NCBI GenBank assembly: GCA_016219075.1
Contig: JACRCJ010000040.1
Span: 1 to 31,301 of the forward strand
DNA: 31,301 nt
Origin: Deltaproteobacteria bacterium
GTDB lineage: Bacteria > Desulfobacterota > GWC2-55-46
Reading direction: 5' to 3'
Shown here in pieces: positions 1 to 8,795 of this stretch (positions are counted from its first letter, which is position 1; every line of letters begins with the position of its first letter). The notes under the pieces are model-generated. The model made no database searches. It was not told where the DNA came from and saw only the letters and a program-made list of their open reading frames with translations. A program made the translations under genes and the position numbers.

Positions 1-381
1 CACCTCGATAAATGGAACAGGCTCAGGGTCTCTCACGCTATACGGTACACGGAGCTTCTGGGTGGAATACCTGAGATAAAGCTTCCTAAGTTCAAGAAAA
101 ACGAAAAATCAGCGCATGTCTTTCACCTCTTTGTAGTCAGAGTCGAGGAAAGAGACGGGCTTATAGAGTTCTTGAACGGAAGGAACATCTCAACCGGCAT
201 CCATTATCCGGTGCCTGCTCATATGCACGAGGCCTTCAGAGATCTCGGATACAAAAAGGGCGACTTCCCTGTAACTGAAAAGTATTCCGAAGAGCTACTC
301 TCGCTTCCCATGTTCCCTGAACTCAGGGACGAACAAATTATGCATGTGACGACGGCGATAAGGGAGTTCTACGGAAGATAG
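1..381 (+). CDS. DegT/DnrJ/EryC1/StrS-family sugar aminotransferase, C-terminal part (5' truncated)
   Basis: The reading frame is open from the first base to a TAG at 379-381, giving about 126 residues of a protein that starts outside the window. The segment ISTGIHYPVPAHMHEAF followed by FPVTEKYSEELLSLPMFPEL is the usual C-terminal signature of PLP-dependent sugar aminotransferases of the DegT/DnrJ/EryC1/StrS family, which aminate keto-sugar nucleotides (established for the family). The PLP-binding lysine lies upstream and cannot be seen, so activity cannot be judged. It is the first visible member of the glycan locus and would supply an amino-sugar donor for the downstream glycosyltransferases (inference). 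The exact sugar is unknown. Confidence 0.9.
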   Translation, partial: HLDKWNRLRVSHAIRYTELLGGIPEIKLPKFKKNEKSAHVFHLFVVRVEERDGLIEFLNGRNISTGIHYPVPAHMHEAFRDLGYKKGDFPVTEKYSEELLSLPMFPELRDEQIMHVTTAIREFYGR

Positions 382-392
382 CCGGGCGGGCC

Positions 393-426
393 GGGCGAGT
401 GGGGCGAGTGGGGCGAGTGGGGCGAG
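393..426. repeat. 9-bp tandem repeat, unit GGGCGAGTG, about 3.8 copies
   Basis: Three perfect copies of GGGCGAGTG (393-401, 402-410, 411-419) and a partial fourth (420-426) sit 12 bp after the aminotransferase stop codon and 84 bp before the next gene. The preceding bases (CGGGCGGGCCGGGCGAG) look like a degenerate extension. The period is a multiple of three, so a downstream GTG-initiated reading frame could be extended through it, but the well-placed Shine-Dalgarno at 497-502 argues that translation starts after the repeat. Confidence 0.9.
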
Positions 427-509
427 ATGAAGTGTGTTGTACTGAAGTTGCCGGGGTAGGGTCGAAGTACAAAGACGGCCCCGCAGGCGTACAGGTGGAG
501 GGAAAAAAG

Positions 510-1514
510 ATGACAAAACCTGCACTGAAGGTCTCTTTCATAATCCCGGTCCTGAATGCGGAAAGGCACCTTGACAGGTGCCTCAAATCCATACGGATGC
601 AGGAGTACCCCGCCGAGGCGATAGAGATCGTCATTCTTGACGGCGGCTGCACGGACTCGACCTTGGATATAGCCGGGAAGTTTCACTCAAGGGTATACCC
701 AAACCCGGACAGGCTCGCGGAGTACGGTCTGCAGGTCGGAATCAGGCAGGCCGAAGGGGAGCTTATTGTCATCTTCGCCGCCGACAACGAGCTGTACTCT
801 CCGAGCTGGGTCAAGACCGCAGTCGGCGCGTTCGCTGACGACCCCTGGTGCGCAGCCGTCTGGGGGCCGCTTAAATCCGGGGACGAGGACCCGCCTCTGA
901 ACAGATATTTTGAGCTTATACAGAGCGACCCGATGACTTTCTTCATGAACAGGAACCTGTCTTACTATCTTGAAGACGCGAGGACCATGGAGGACGGCGG
1001 CAGGTATTACTTCCGTGTCGACCCGAAAAAACCGCTTGTTTGGGGGGCGAACGGTCTGACGCTGAGGAAAAAGCTTGTCGCACCGATCTGGACGCAGCCG
1101 GGGTATCTCGGCGACAACGACGCCTTTCAGAGAATGATAGAGAATGGGCACGACAGGGTAGCCTACATCCCTTCACTGATAACTTATCACCATCATGTGG
1201 GGGCCATAAAGGACTGGATATCCAAATGGAGAAGGAACTTTCTTCAGCACTTCCTTGACAAGCTTGAAACCCGGAATACAAACTGGGTGTTCGTGGAGGA
1301 CTTCAGGACCCGGCTTTTCTACTGGCTCATATACTCGTCGAACCCCGTCATTTCCGGGACCCATGCGTTGTACATGGGCATTAGAGATAGAAATATCTTT
1401 TGGGCGTACCATCCGCTTCTCTGTTTTCTTCAGACTTTCGTTTATTCGTACATGGTGGTTACGACGCCCAAGGGCAGAAAGACGATCCGAAGGATAGCAA
1501 GTGGCGGACTATAA
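510..1514 (+). CDS. GT2-family glycosyltransferase with C-terminal membrane segment
   Basis: This 334-aa protein begins with the GT-A fold signature of family 2 glycosyltransferases: VSFIIPVLNAERHLDRCLKS, then ILDGGCTDST, then a degenerate DXD region (FAADNE). A VWGANGLTLRK acceptor-side segment and a GDNDAF motif supply a plausible catalytic acid. It would transfer a sugar from a nucleotide donor on the cytoplasmic side (family knowledge). A hydrophobic stretch near residues 290-320 may anchor it. ATG 510 was chosen because GGAGGG lies 7 bp upstream; a GTG at 399 is in frame but would add residues encoded by the tandem repeat. A 160-bp gap separates it from the carbamoyltransferase. Donor and acceptor are unknown. 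Confidence 0.85.
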   Translation: MTKPALKVSFIIPVLNAERHLDRCLKSIRMQEYPAEAIEIVILDGGCTDSTLDIAGKFHSRVYPNPDRLAEYGLQVGIRQAEGELIVIFAADNELYSPSWVKTAVGAFADDPWCAAVWGPLKSGDEDPPLNRYFELIQSDPMTFFMNRNLSYYLEDARTMEDGGRYYFRVDPKKPLVWGANGLTLRKKLVAPIWTQPGYLGDNDAFQRMIENGHDRVAYIPSLITYHHHVGAIKDWISKWRRNFLQHFLDKLETRNTNWVFVEDFRTRLFYWLIYSSNPVISGTHALYMGIRDRNIFWAYHPLLCFLQTFVYSYMVVTTPKGRKTIRRIASGGL

Positions 1515-1592
1515 GAGTCCTGGTATCCGTATGCGATGCCAAAAGCGTTTTTTTGCATGAGATAAGGAAGCTTCTGGCGGCCTCCCCTGGCG

Positions 1593-1608
1593 CTGCGGTG
1601 GTGCGCAG
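1593..1608. repeat. Small inverted repeat in the gap before the carbamoyltransferase
   Basis: CTGCG (1593-1597) and CGCAG (1604-1608) can form a 5-bp hairpin with a 6-nt loop. The T7 run starts only at 1634, too far away for a convincing terminator. The same gap carries the 15-mer AAGATCCGCCGAAGT (1620-1634) that recurs at 11458-11472. Confidence 0.3.
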
Positions 1609-1674
1609 AGGCGTGCGTGAAGATCCGCCGAAGTTTTTTTGTCAAAAGAAGCGATGGATTTAACAGGAGGTAGG

Positions 1675-3426
1675 ATGATCATCCTTGGGGTCTCCTCGTA
1701 TCACCCTGATGCTTCGGCAGCGCTTATAGTAGACGGCGAAATAGTCGCCGCGGTTGACGAGGAGCGTTTAAACAGGATCAAGCACTCGCCGGGTTTTCCT
1801 GAGCTCGCGATAAAGTACTGTCTGGAAAAGGCACGCATCACGCTTGACGAAGTCGACCACATTGCGGTCTCCAACGACCTTAAGGTCAACCTCTGGAGAA
1901 AGATTGCATTCTCCCTGAGTACGTTTCCCGCAAAGGCCTGGCCCGGATACTTCAGAAACTACATGCGCCAGAGGGTGATGAGACCTCTGAATATCCTTGA
2001 CGACCTCGCGGAAAGAGTGGGCGGAGACCCCGGGAAGATACGCTCCGGGATCAGGAGGGTGGAGCACCATAACGCCCATGCGGCAAGCACATACTACACC
2101 TCCCCGTTCAAAGAGGCGGCTATCCTTTCAGTAGACGGCAGCGGGGACTTCGTCACCTCGGCTTTCTCCTACGGTAAAGGGTCAAGCCTCATGAGGCTTT
2201 CACAGACCTACTGGCCTGATTCACTGGGGATGTTTTACTTTGCCGTAACGCAGCATCTGGGGTTCCATGAGATCGGAGCCGAGGGCAAGGTGATGGCGCT
2301 CGCTTCATACGGAAAGCCCAGGTACATGGAAGAGTTCAGAAAGATCATCCATCCGACTAAAGACGGCTTCAAGATGGATATGGATTACTTCACTTTCCAT
2401 CTACCCGTTCTCATAGACAATTGGGGGGACCCTACGACCGCCCAGTTCTTCGTCTACCGTGACTGGCTCTCAGAGAAGTTCCATAAGGTATTCGGCCCCG
2501 GCAGGGCGCCCGGCGCCGAGTACACCGCTAAACACATGGACATAGCGGCTTCGCTTCAGGCCACGCTTGAGGAGACGGTCTTTCATCTTTTAAAGATGCT
2601 TTACAGAAAGACTTCCTCTGACGACCTGTGCCTTGCAGGAGGCGTGGCCCTCAACTGCGTTATGAACGGAAAGGTAGCGGCCAATACGCCTTTTAAGAGG
2701 GTCTTCGTGCAGCCGAACGCCGGAGACGGCGGGCTGTCGCTCGGAAGCGCCCTTTACGTATATCACCATGAGCTCGAACAGGAAAAGACGCACACGCTGA
2801 GATCTGCGTCACTTGGACCGGAGTACACGAACGCCGAGGTTGAAAGCGCGCTTAAAGAAGCGAAACTTGAATACACCCGTTATGACGACATAGCGCCGGA
2901 AATCGCCTCCCGCATAGCTGACGGGAAGATCATCGGCTGGTTTCAGGGAAAGATGGAGTTCGGTCCGAGGGCGCTTGGCAACAGGAGCCTTCTTGCCGAC
3001 CCGCGTAGCCCTGAGATGAAGGATATCATCAACAGACGTGTAAAGAAGAGGGAGCGCTTCCGCCCGTTCGCTCCCAGCGTTCTCGAAGAGGACGCGAAGA
3101 CTTACTTCGGCTTAAACGGTTTTCCTTCCCCTTATATGCTTCTGGCGGTGGATGTGCATGCCGGCAAGAGAGCAAGCGTGCCGGCTATAACCCATGTGGA
3201 CGGGACGGCACGGGTCCAGACCGTGGACAAGGCCTCAAACCCGAAGTACAGAAGGCTGATAGAGGAGTTTAAAAAACTGACGGGGGTCCCGATGGTCCTG
3301 AACACATCGTTCAACCTTAAAGGAGAGCCGGTAGTCTCTTCACCGCAAGACGCCATTAAGAGTTTCATGGCCACCAGGATAGATGTTCTGGCTATAGAGG
3401 ACTATATTGTCGAAAAAGAGCGCTGA
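1675..3426 (+). CDS. Carbamoyltransferase, NodU/CmcH family
   Basis: This 583-aa protein is a full-length member of the NodU/CmcH O-carbamoyltransferases, which move the carbamoyl group of carbamoyl phosphate onto a hydroxyl (often a sugar) through a carbamoyl-AMP intermediate. Visible landmarks: VAAVDEERLNRIKHSPGFP near residues 25-45; EHHNAHAASTYYTSPF with the metal-binding His pair; LSVDGSGD; AEGKVMALASYG; LAGGVALNCVMNGK; and the C-terminal block FGPRALGNRSLLADPR followed by ERFRPFAPSVL and LNTSFNLKGEPVV. ATG 1675 is preceded by AGGAGG at 1665-1670; a TTG at 1639 in the same frame has no such site. The gene overlaps the next one by 20 bp, so the two are translationally coupled. It suggests that the glycan is carbamoylated. 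Confidence 0.93.
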   Translation: MIILGVSSYHPDASAALIVDGEIVAAVDEERLNRIKHSPGFPELAIKYCLEKARITLDEVDHIAVSNDLKVNLWRKIAFSLSTFPAKAWPGYFRNYMRQRVMRPLNILDDLAERVGGDPGKIRSGIRRVEHHNAHAASTYYTSPFKEAAILSVDGSGDFVTSAFSYGKGSSLMRLSQTYWPDSLGMFYFAVTQHLGFHEIGAEGKVMALASYGKPRYMEEFRKIIHPTKDGFKMDMDYFTFHLPVLIDNWGDPTTAQFFVYRDWLSEKFHKVFGPGRAPGAEYTAKHMDIAASLQATLEETVFHLLKMLYRKTSSDDLCLAGGVALNCVMNGKVAANTPFKRVFVQPNAGDGGLSLGSALYVYHHELEQEKTHTLRSASLGPEYTNAEVESALKEAKLEYTRYDDIAPEIASRIADGKIIGWFQGKMEFGPRALGNRSLLADPRSPEMKDIINRRVKKRERFRPFAPSVLEEDAKTYFGLNGFPSPYMLLAVDVHAGKRASVPAITHVDGTARVQTVDKASNPKYRRLIEEFKKLTGVPMVLNTSFNLKGEPVVSSPQDAIKSFMATRIDVLAIEDYIVEKER

Positions 3427-5290
3427 CATAACCTCATCCGCGTCTTCGTTCATCCGTAGAAATTATATGGCATTGCTGATACTCGCCGTAGCGCTGGGCT
3501 TAAGGCTCTGGGGCGTCGGGTACGGTCTGCCTTTCATCTTTCACCCGGACGAGAACAGGCAGATCCTCGATTCATTGGGGATGGCCGAGAGGATGAGCGT
3601 CTTCCCGGAAGAGTACTCATACCCTGCGCTCCATAAATACCTCCTTATTCTGGTAAACGGCTCCTACTTCGTCGCGGGAAGGCTTCTGGGACTGTTCGAG
3701 GACCCGTCTGACTTTGCCCTTAAATTTCTTGAAGGCGACTCAAGTGTATTTCTATTGAGCCGTCTGTTGAGTGTCGCCTTTGGAACCGGACTGTGTCTTC
3801 TTGTCTACAGAATGGGCACAAGGTTATTCTCGAAGACCGCCGGGCTTGTAGCGCTTGCCTTCACAGCCGGGATGTTCCACCTCATACAGCATTCTCAGTG
3901 GGCGATAGCGGATATATTCCTGGCTTTTTTCACGACCGCGGCGTTCTATTACATGATGCTTAGTGTCAGCGAGCCCGGCAGAAAAAATACGGCGCTCTCG
4001 TTTTTCTTCGCAGGGCTCACAATCTCGACTAAGCCCCAGGGCGTTTTTCTTATCGTCCCGCTTCTAATAAGCCGGTTTTTTATCCTTAAAGAGAGAGGGT
4101 TCGCCCTCAATGGCGGCAGGTTTTTAAAAGACCTGTCGGCAGGTTTTGCCGTCCTCCTGCCCGCCGCGCTTGTCGGTAACCTCTCATGGATATTTGACTT
4201 CGGCGCCGTTTACGAAAAATTCAAGATGCTCTCTCAGGTTGCGCACCTGGGGATCTCTTCTAAAGAGCCGTTCACGCCTGGCCTCGTCACCTTGCTGAAA
4301 TGGTTTTCAACCGAGCTTATGAGGCAGGAAGGGCCGCTCGGGGCAGTGATACTCGCCGGGGCGGTATACGCGGCGGTTAAGCGCTCAAGGAAAGACCTGC
4401 TGTTTCTCTCTTACCTGGCGGTCTTTTTCTTCGCTGTAAAGGACTGGGCGATAAGGTATCTCCATCTTTTCGTGGCTATATTCCCGGTCCTCTGTCTCTT
4501 TGCGGCAGGAATGGCAGAGGAGATATTGTCACGAGCGCGCCTCAAGGGGTGGGTGAGCGCGCTGATCGTAGCGGCCGTCGTCCTTCCATCGGCGTCGTTT
4601 TCAATCGAGGCTTCCATCATAAAAGGGAATCTTGATACCAGGGCTGAGGCAAAACAGTGGGTCGATTCCAATATCGCTCCGGATACAAAGATAGCCGTGG
4701 ACTGGTACGAGTTTTCTATACCCCTGTTGTCCGCAACTCCGGTGTATCTGCAAAACCCGAAGGCCCGTGATTATTTTGAGAGGAATGTCAGCGGCAGAGT
4801 CAAGAAAGGGTACGAGGATTTCCTTAAAGACAAGACCGTGTACAGAATATTTCCAGTGATCTACTCGACCGTCAAACCCAACTGGCCTGAAGAGATGAGC
4901 GAGGAGGCCAGGAAAAGGGCCATGAGAAAAGAAGTCTACAGGGAGCTTTACAGCGTCTTCAATTTTCACACCGTGGAAGAGCTTAAAAAGGAGGGTGTGA
5001 GGTACATCATCCTCACAAGCTACGGGTACGCCAATTTTCTCCTTGATGACGACCCGGAGAAGAACGGTGAAGCAGTCTTCAATTACCTCTTCAGAGAAGA
5101 CCTCCTGAGTTTTAACAAACAGGCTGACTCATATGACGAGACGAGTCCTTTCGGACTACTCTATTTTCTCAACAAGAGGGCCCGTGATTTTTACTCGCCT
5201 CTCCTCAAAGGAAAGACCGCGCGACTCGTGAAAGAGTTCGCCCCGTCCGGCCGGAGACCGGGGCCCTTTATAAAGATATATGAGATCTGA
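3407..5290 (+). CDS. GT-C membrane glycosyltransferase (PMT/ArnT-like, GT39/GT83 type)
   Basis: This 627-aa protein has about ten hydrophobic segments in residues 20-405 and a soluble C-terminal part of about 220 residues. After the first membrane segment comes GLPFIFHPDENRQ: the HPDE at residues 46-49 places acidic residues in the first external loop, where PMT/ArnT-type enzymes have their catalytic Asp. The start of the soluble part (LDTRAEAKQWVDSNIAPDTK) resembles the linker common in polyprenyl-phosphate-sugar-dependent transferases. Such enzymes use lipid-phosphate-linked sugars on the outer face of the membrane. TTG 3407 is taken as start because AGAGG lies 6 bp upstream; ATG 3467 is a weaker alternative. 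The acceptor is unknown. Confidence 0.82.
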   Translation: MSKKSADITSSASSFIRRNYMALLILAVALGLRLWGVGYGLPFIFHPDENRQILDSLGMAERMSVFPEEYSYPALHKYLLILVNGSYFVAGRLLGLFEDPSDFALKFLEGDSSVFLLSRLLSVAFGTGLCLLVYRMGTRLFSKTAGLVALAFTAGMFHLIQHSQWAIADIFLAFFTTAAFYYMMLSVSEPGRKNTALSFFFAGLTISTKPQGVFLIVPLLISRFFILKERGFALNGGRFLKDLSAGFAVLLPAALVGNLSWIFDFGAVYEKFKMLSQVAHLGISSKEPFTPGLVTLLKWFSTELMRQEGPLGAVILAGAVYAAVKRSRKDLLFLSYLAVFFFAVKDWAIRYLHLFVAIFPVLCLFAAGMAEEILSRARLKGWVSALIVAAVVLPSASFSIEASIIKGNLDTRAEAKQWVDSNIAPDTKIAVDWYEFSIPLLSATPVYLQNPKARDYFERNVSGRVKKGYEDFLKDKTVYRIFPVIYSTVKPNWPEEMSEEARKRAMRKEVYRELYSVFNFHTVEELKKEGVRYIILTSYGYANFLLDDDPEKNGEAVFNYLFREDLLSFNKQADSYDETSPFGLLYFLNKRARDFYSPLLKGKTARLVKEFAPSGRRPGPFIKIYEI

Positions 5291-5292
5291 AA

Positions 5293-8200
5293 ATGAAAGC
5301 TGAAAAAACATATATCGATCTTCTGTTGATACTCCTGATGGGGCTTGTGCCGTTACTGTGGTTCAGAGACGGATACAACGCCCTTGCCGGGTTTGATTTC
5401 GCCGTGTACTTGAACCCTGTAGAGACCCTCAGGAAGAGCTATTACCTCTGGAGCGACATGATGGCCGGCGGATATGACATCTCGCACGAGATATCCTCGG
5501 TCCCGTATTATTTCCTCTTTTCCCTGCCGGTCCTCCTCGGAGCCTCTTTATACACAGCCGAGAAGTTTGTCTTCATCGTGCTATTCACGCTCCAGGGCCT
5601 CTCTATCTACTACATGCTCGGCGTGCTCTTTGAAAAGACAGAGGCAAGAAGGGCCATAGCCTTTGCCGGCGCGGTCATCTACACGTTCAGCTATCCGGTC
5701 ATGGCGCACTTCGGGCGCGGGAACATGATGGCTCTTCTTACGTACGGGCTCCTTCCTCTTGTGCTCGGACTGCTTTACCGCGGGTTTACGAGGCCCCTGG
5801 AAAAGTGGAAGTACATCATGCTCGTCTCTCTCCTCTCGCTCCCGGTTTCGGCCACAAAAGGTCACCCTGCGGACTTCGTCGTTCTTACGGGGGTCGTCTT
5901 TTATTTTGTCGTCTTCAACATCGCGATCTCGAAAAACAAGGCGCATACCGTCTTTTTTTCAGCAATGACATTTGCCGCAACGCTGTTCGTGAACCTGTGG
6001 TGGCTCGTTCCGAATATCGTCTACCTCAGGGACTTCGGTCTCTCGTCAACCGACCTTGTGAAGGAGGGTTTTTACAACCTCGATATCCTCAGCTACTACA
6101 GCAGAGGGACCTCCATATTCAATGTGCTGAGGAACGAAAGGCTTGACCTCTGGTTCGACATCCCTCAGGACAGGCTGTTGAACCCTGGGCTTTACCAGAA
6201 CGGCCTTTTCATCATGATCGGTCTGATGATGCCTGTCGTAGCCTTTATAGCGGTATGCGTGGCGAGACGAAACAAACAGGTGTTCTTCTTCTCTTCACTG
6301 AGCCTGATGGCAGTATTTATGGGAAAGGGAAGTCATGAGCCTTTCGGCAGTCACTTTGAATGGATGTACATGCATCTGCCGGGGTTCTTCTTCTTCAGGG
6401 CTCCTTACAGGATATTTTCGAGCCTTCTGACCTTCGCTCTGACACCGCTAATAGCATTTACGGTAGGGTCGCTCGTAAACAGCATGCTGAAAAGTCAGGG
6501 GCCAGGGCTTCTGTCCGGGTTTAAAAGCGGTCTTGAGTCCGGGCTTACTTTTTACTCCTTTAAAAAGGTTGTGACGGCCCTTTTTCTCTTCTTCTTTTTA
6601 GCGGCTTCATTAGCCTACGCATGGCCGATCTTTACAGGAGCGCACCTGAGGGAGAACGGTTCGCCGAGGGTGCCCGGCGTTTTCCACAGCATACCGCCGG
6701 AGTACTCTGAGGCGGATAAGTGGCTGAAAGGGCAGAAAGGCGGCTTTAAGCTCTATTATCCCTACGAGGTCTACGACGCAAACACGACATGGGGGTATAA
6801 CGGACCCGATCCTTCTTTTGAGTTATTGACGGTCCCAAAGGTGGTTTCACGGCCGGGAGGGACTGTCTACGTAAGATACCAGAGGCCTATAGAGGCTTTA
6901 AACAAGGTCTTATGGGACTTCAGATACGGAGACCTTAAAAAGATCTTAAGCTTCTATAACGTGCGTTACGCGCTGCTGCACGAAGACTTCAACAGGTGGG
7001 TAATGCCTGACTACAACTTCAACATATATGCGGACTCTCTTTTTAAGACAAACTCAATGGAGCTCGCTAAAAAGATCGGGCCGCTCGATTTTTACGAAAA
7101 CGACAAGTTTCTTCAAAAAGTATATGCCGCTCAAAAGTCCTTTCTTCTGGTCGGAGACGAAGGTTCATTCCCCGCGTTAAGCCTGACAGGTTATCTGGAT
7201 TCTCCGTTCCTCGTGATGGCCAAAGATGTAGACTCGCAAGGCATAAACAAGACTCTTGAAAGTGCTGACGGGGTAGTCTTTTACAACTCAAACGCGGTAG
7301 ACCTGGTCTGCGATCTTCTTGAAAGGTCTTACGGGAGACCTGCTCAAGAAAGCCTCAGGTTCACAAGCGCCAGGCGGGGTCTTTACTATATCTTCGTAAA
7401 AGATGCGGATGGGCCCCTGAAATTGAAGAGCGCTGACCCGGTCGAGACCGGCAGCGGTCTCGCATGGAGAAGATCCGGAGAGAAGGAGTTGAAAGAGGGT
7501 GAGGGGTCGTTAAAGTTTGCAAATGCCGGCCCCCGCCAAAGGGTGCTCATAGTCCCGGAAGCAATATTTAAAGAGGTAAAGTCTCTCGTTGACAGGAGGC
7601 TTCAGAGCCCTGAGTTCGATGTGGCATATATCTTTAACAGGGACGCGCAACAGAGGACTGAAGTAACTCTTGAGGGAAAAACCGAGTATCTTTTAAGTCT
7701 GAATATCCCTGTCCAGTATTCAAAAAAAAAAGTCAACGCGTGGAAGCAGGGCGTCTTGAAACCTGTGAGCGAAAAAGCCGGGACTTCCACGGGGATAAAG
7801 GCCGAGATTCAAAACCCTGGTCCTTTGGAGTATTACGACAATTTCCTAAAAAAGTCTAAAGCCATAGACATCGGAGAGTACCCGAAGCTTGTACTAAATA
7901 AAAAATCCTTTTCGGCAAAAGAAGTCATGATCTCGCTGGACCTCGTCCTTGATGGCGGAAGTTATCATGAGAAGATGGCGGCAGTCGAAGCGGCGGTTTC
8001 AGAGAGCGGAGAGATCGATCTGAGTGAGATAGCTAAAAAGAGGTATTCGGCCGGCGTGTACAAGCTAAAAAGGATCGAGATAGGGTTTAAGGAAGGCACG
8101 GAGATTAAGAAGATTGAGGCCGCCGCTTCCCTCAGTCCTGAGCTTGTCGGGGAATTTGGTCTGATGAAGATGAGTTGTCAGGGCGCGGGCGGAAGCTTTA

Positions 8201-8694
8201 AGATCGGGAGTAAAATATCAGCGATCACGGCCCCGAAGTGCGGGGAGTGGAGTAACGAGAGTGTTGTCAAGCCGGGCAAATATTTTATTGAAAACACTCC
8301 AGCCGGTACACAAGAATACCTTGTTTTACTCAGGAAGAAGGTCTCGGAGGGCCGGCCAAAAAACGCGCCTCTTGTAGAATTTGAGAAGATAAACCCTACG
8401 AAGTATCTGGTAAGACCGGGCCACGATGTAGAGAAGGTGGTTTTTAGCGACTCATTCAACAGCGGCTGGTCTTTGCATGTAAACGGTGAGAGATTTTCTC
8501 CTTTTAAGGTAAACGGATACGCTAACGGTTTTGTCATACCTCCTGGAGGGAAGGTCATGACCCTGGAGTACGAGCCTCAAAAATTCTTTGATTACTCCAA
8601 ACTGGCCTCGCTCGGTTCGCTGGCGGCGGTCGTGGCTGCAGGCGGTTTAAACGGAATGAAGAAAGGAAAACGGCCTTGGTCTTTTGAAACTTAA
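5293..8694 (+). CDS. Giant GT-C-like membrane protein with large extracytoplasmic domain and YfhO-like C-terminus
   Basis: This 1133-aa protein starts 2 bp after the previous stop. Residues 1-447 contain about twelve membrane segments with a first-loop acidic motif (YNALAGFDFAVYLNP), a GT-C layout. Residues 450-1100 are soluble. An alpha/beta-looking segment at about 614-685 (FLLVGDEGSFPALSL to ADGVVFYNSNAVDLVCDLL) is shared with the 1041-aa protein encoded at 19997-23122. A beta-rich middle follows, then a C-terminal block (SFNSGWSLHVNGE ... NGYANGFVIPPGGK, residues 1050-1090) typical of YfhO-like proteins, and a last membrane segment at about 1103-1120. It probably transfers or modifies sugars outside the membrane. 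The enzyme class is inferred from topology only; no catalytic residue is proven. Confidence 0.75.
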   Translation: MKAEKTYIDLLLILLMGLVPLLWFRDGYNALAGFDFAVYLNPVETLRKSYYLWSDMMAGGYDISHEISSVPYYFLFSLPVLLGASLYTAEKFVFIVLFTLQGLSIYYMLGVLFEKTEARRAIAFAGAVIYTFSYPVMAHFGRGNMMALLTYGLLPLVLGLLYRGFTRPLEKWKYIMLVSLLSLPVSATKGHPADFVVLTGVVFYFVVFNIAISKNKAHTVFFSAMTFAATLFVNLWWLVPNIVYLRDFGLSSTDLVKEGFYNLDILSYYSRGTSIFNVLRNERLDLWFDIPQDRLLNPGLYQNGLFIMIGLMMPVVAFIAVCVARRNKQVFFFSSLSLMAVFMGKGSHEPFGSHFEWMYMHLPGFFFFRAPYRIFSSLLTFALTPLIAFTVGSLVNSMLKSQGPGLLSGFKSGLESGLTFYSFKKVVTALFLFFFLAASLAYAWPIFTGAHLRENGSPRVPGVFHSIPPEYSEADKWLKGQKGGFKLYYPYEVYDANTTWGYNGPDPSFELLTVPKVVSRPGGTVYVRYQRPIEALNKVLWDFRYGDLKKILSFYNVRYALLHEDFNRWVMPDYNFNIYADSLFKTNSMELAKKIGPLDFYENDKFLQKVYAAQKSFLLVGDEGSFPALSLTGYLDSPFLVMAKDVDSQGINKTLESADGVVFYNSNAVDLVCDLLERSYGRPAQESLRFTSARRGLYYIFVKDADGPLKLKSADPVETGSGLAWRRSGEKELKEGEGSLKFANAGPRQRVLIVPEAIFKEVKSLVDRRLQSPEFDVAYIFNRDAQQRTEVTLEGKTEYLLSLNIPVQYSKKKVNAWKQGVLKPVSEKAGTSTGIKAEIQNPGPLEYYDNFLKKSKAIDIGEYPKLVLNKKSFSAKEVMISLDLVLDGGSYHEKMAAVEAAVSESGEIDLSEIAKKRYSAGVYKLKRIEIGFKEGTEIKKIEAAASLSPELVGEFGLMKMSCQGAGGSFKIGSKISAITAPKCGEWSNESVVKPGKYFIENTPAGTQEYLVLLRKKVSEGRPKNAPLVEFEKINPTKYLVRPGHDVEKVVFSDSFNSGWSLHVNGERFSPFKVNGYANGFVIPPGGKVMTLEYEPQKFFDYSKLASLGSLAAVVAAGGLNGMKKGKRPWSFET

Positions 8695-8695
8695 T

Positions 8696-8724
8696 CAGCC
8701 GGGGCCTGGCTGCCTGCGGTTTTT
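8696..8724 (+). terminator. Weak terminator-like hairpin after the 1133-aa gene
   Basis: CAGCC (8696-8700) pairs with GGCTG (8708-8712) around a 7-nt loop, and a T5 run follows at 8720-8724 after a 7-nt spacer. The long spacer makes it a poor intrinsic terminator, but it lies just after the stop codon and in one of the few gaps of the locus. Confidence 0.25.
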
Positions 8725-8795
8725 GTGAGATTTACCTCCGGATACCTTGCAGCTTGCTGAAAAGAGACTTCATTACATTTAAACAAACGGTGGCT

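Noticed and set aside
1639..1674. Longer TTG start for the carbamoyltransferase
   Set aside because: The AGGAGG site at 1665-1670 is ideally placed for ATG 1675, and the N-terminus IILGVSSYHPDASA fits the family start.
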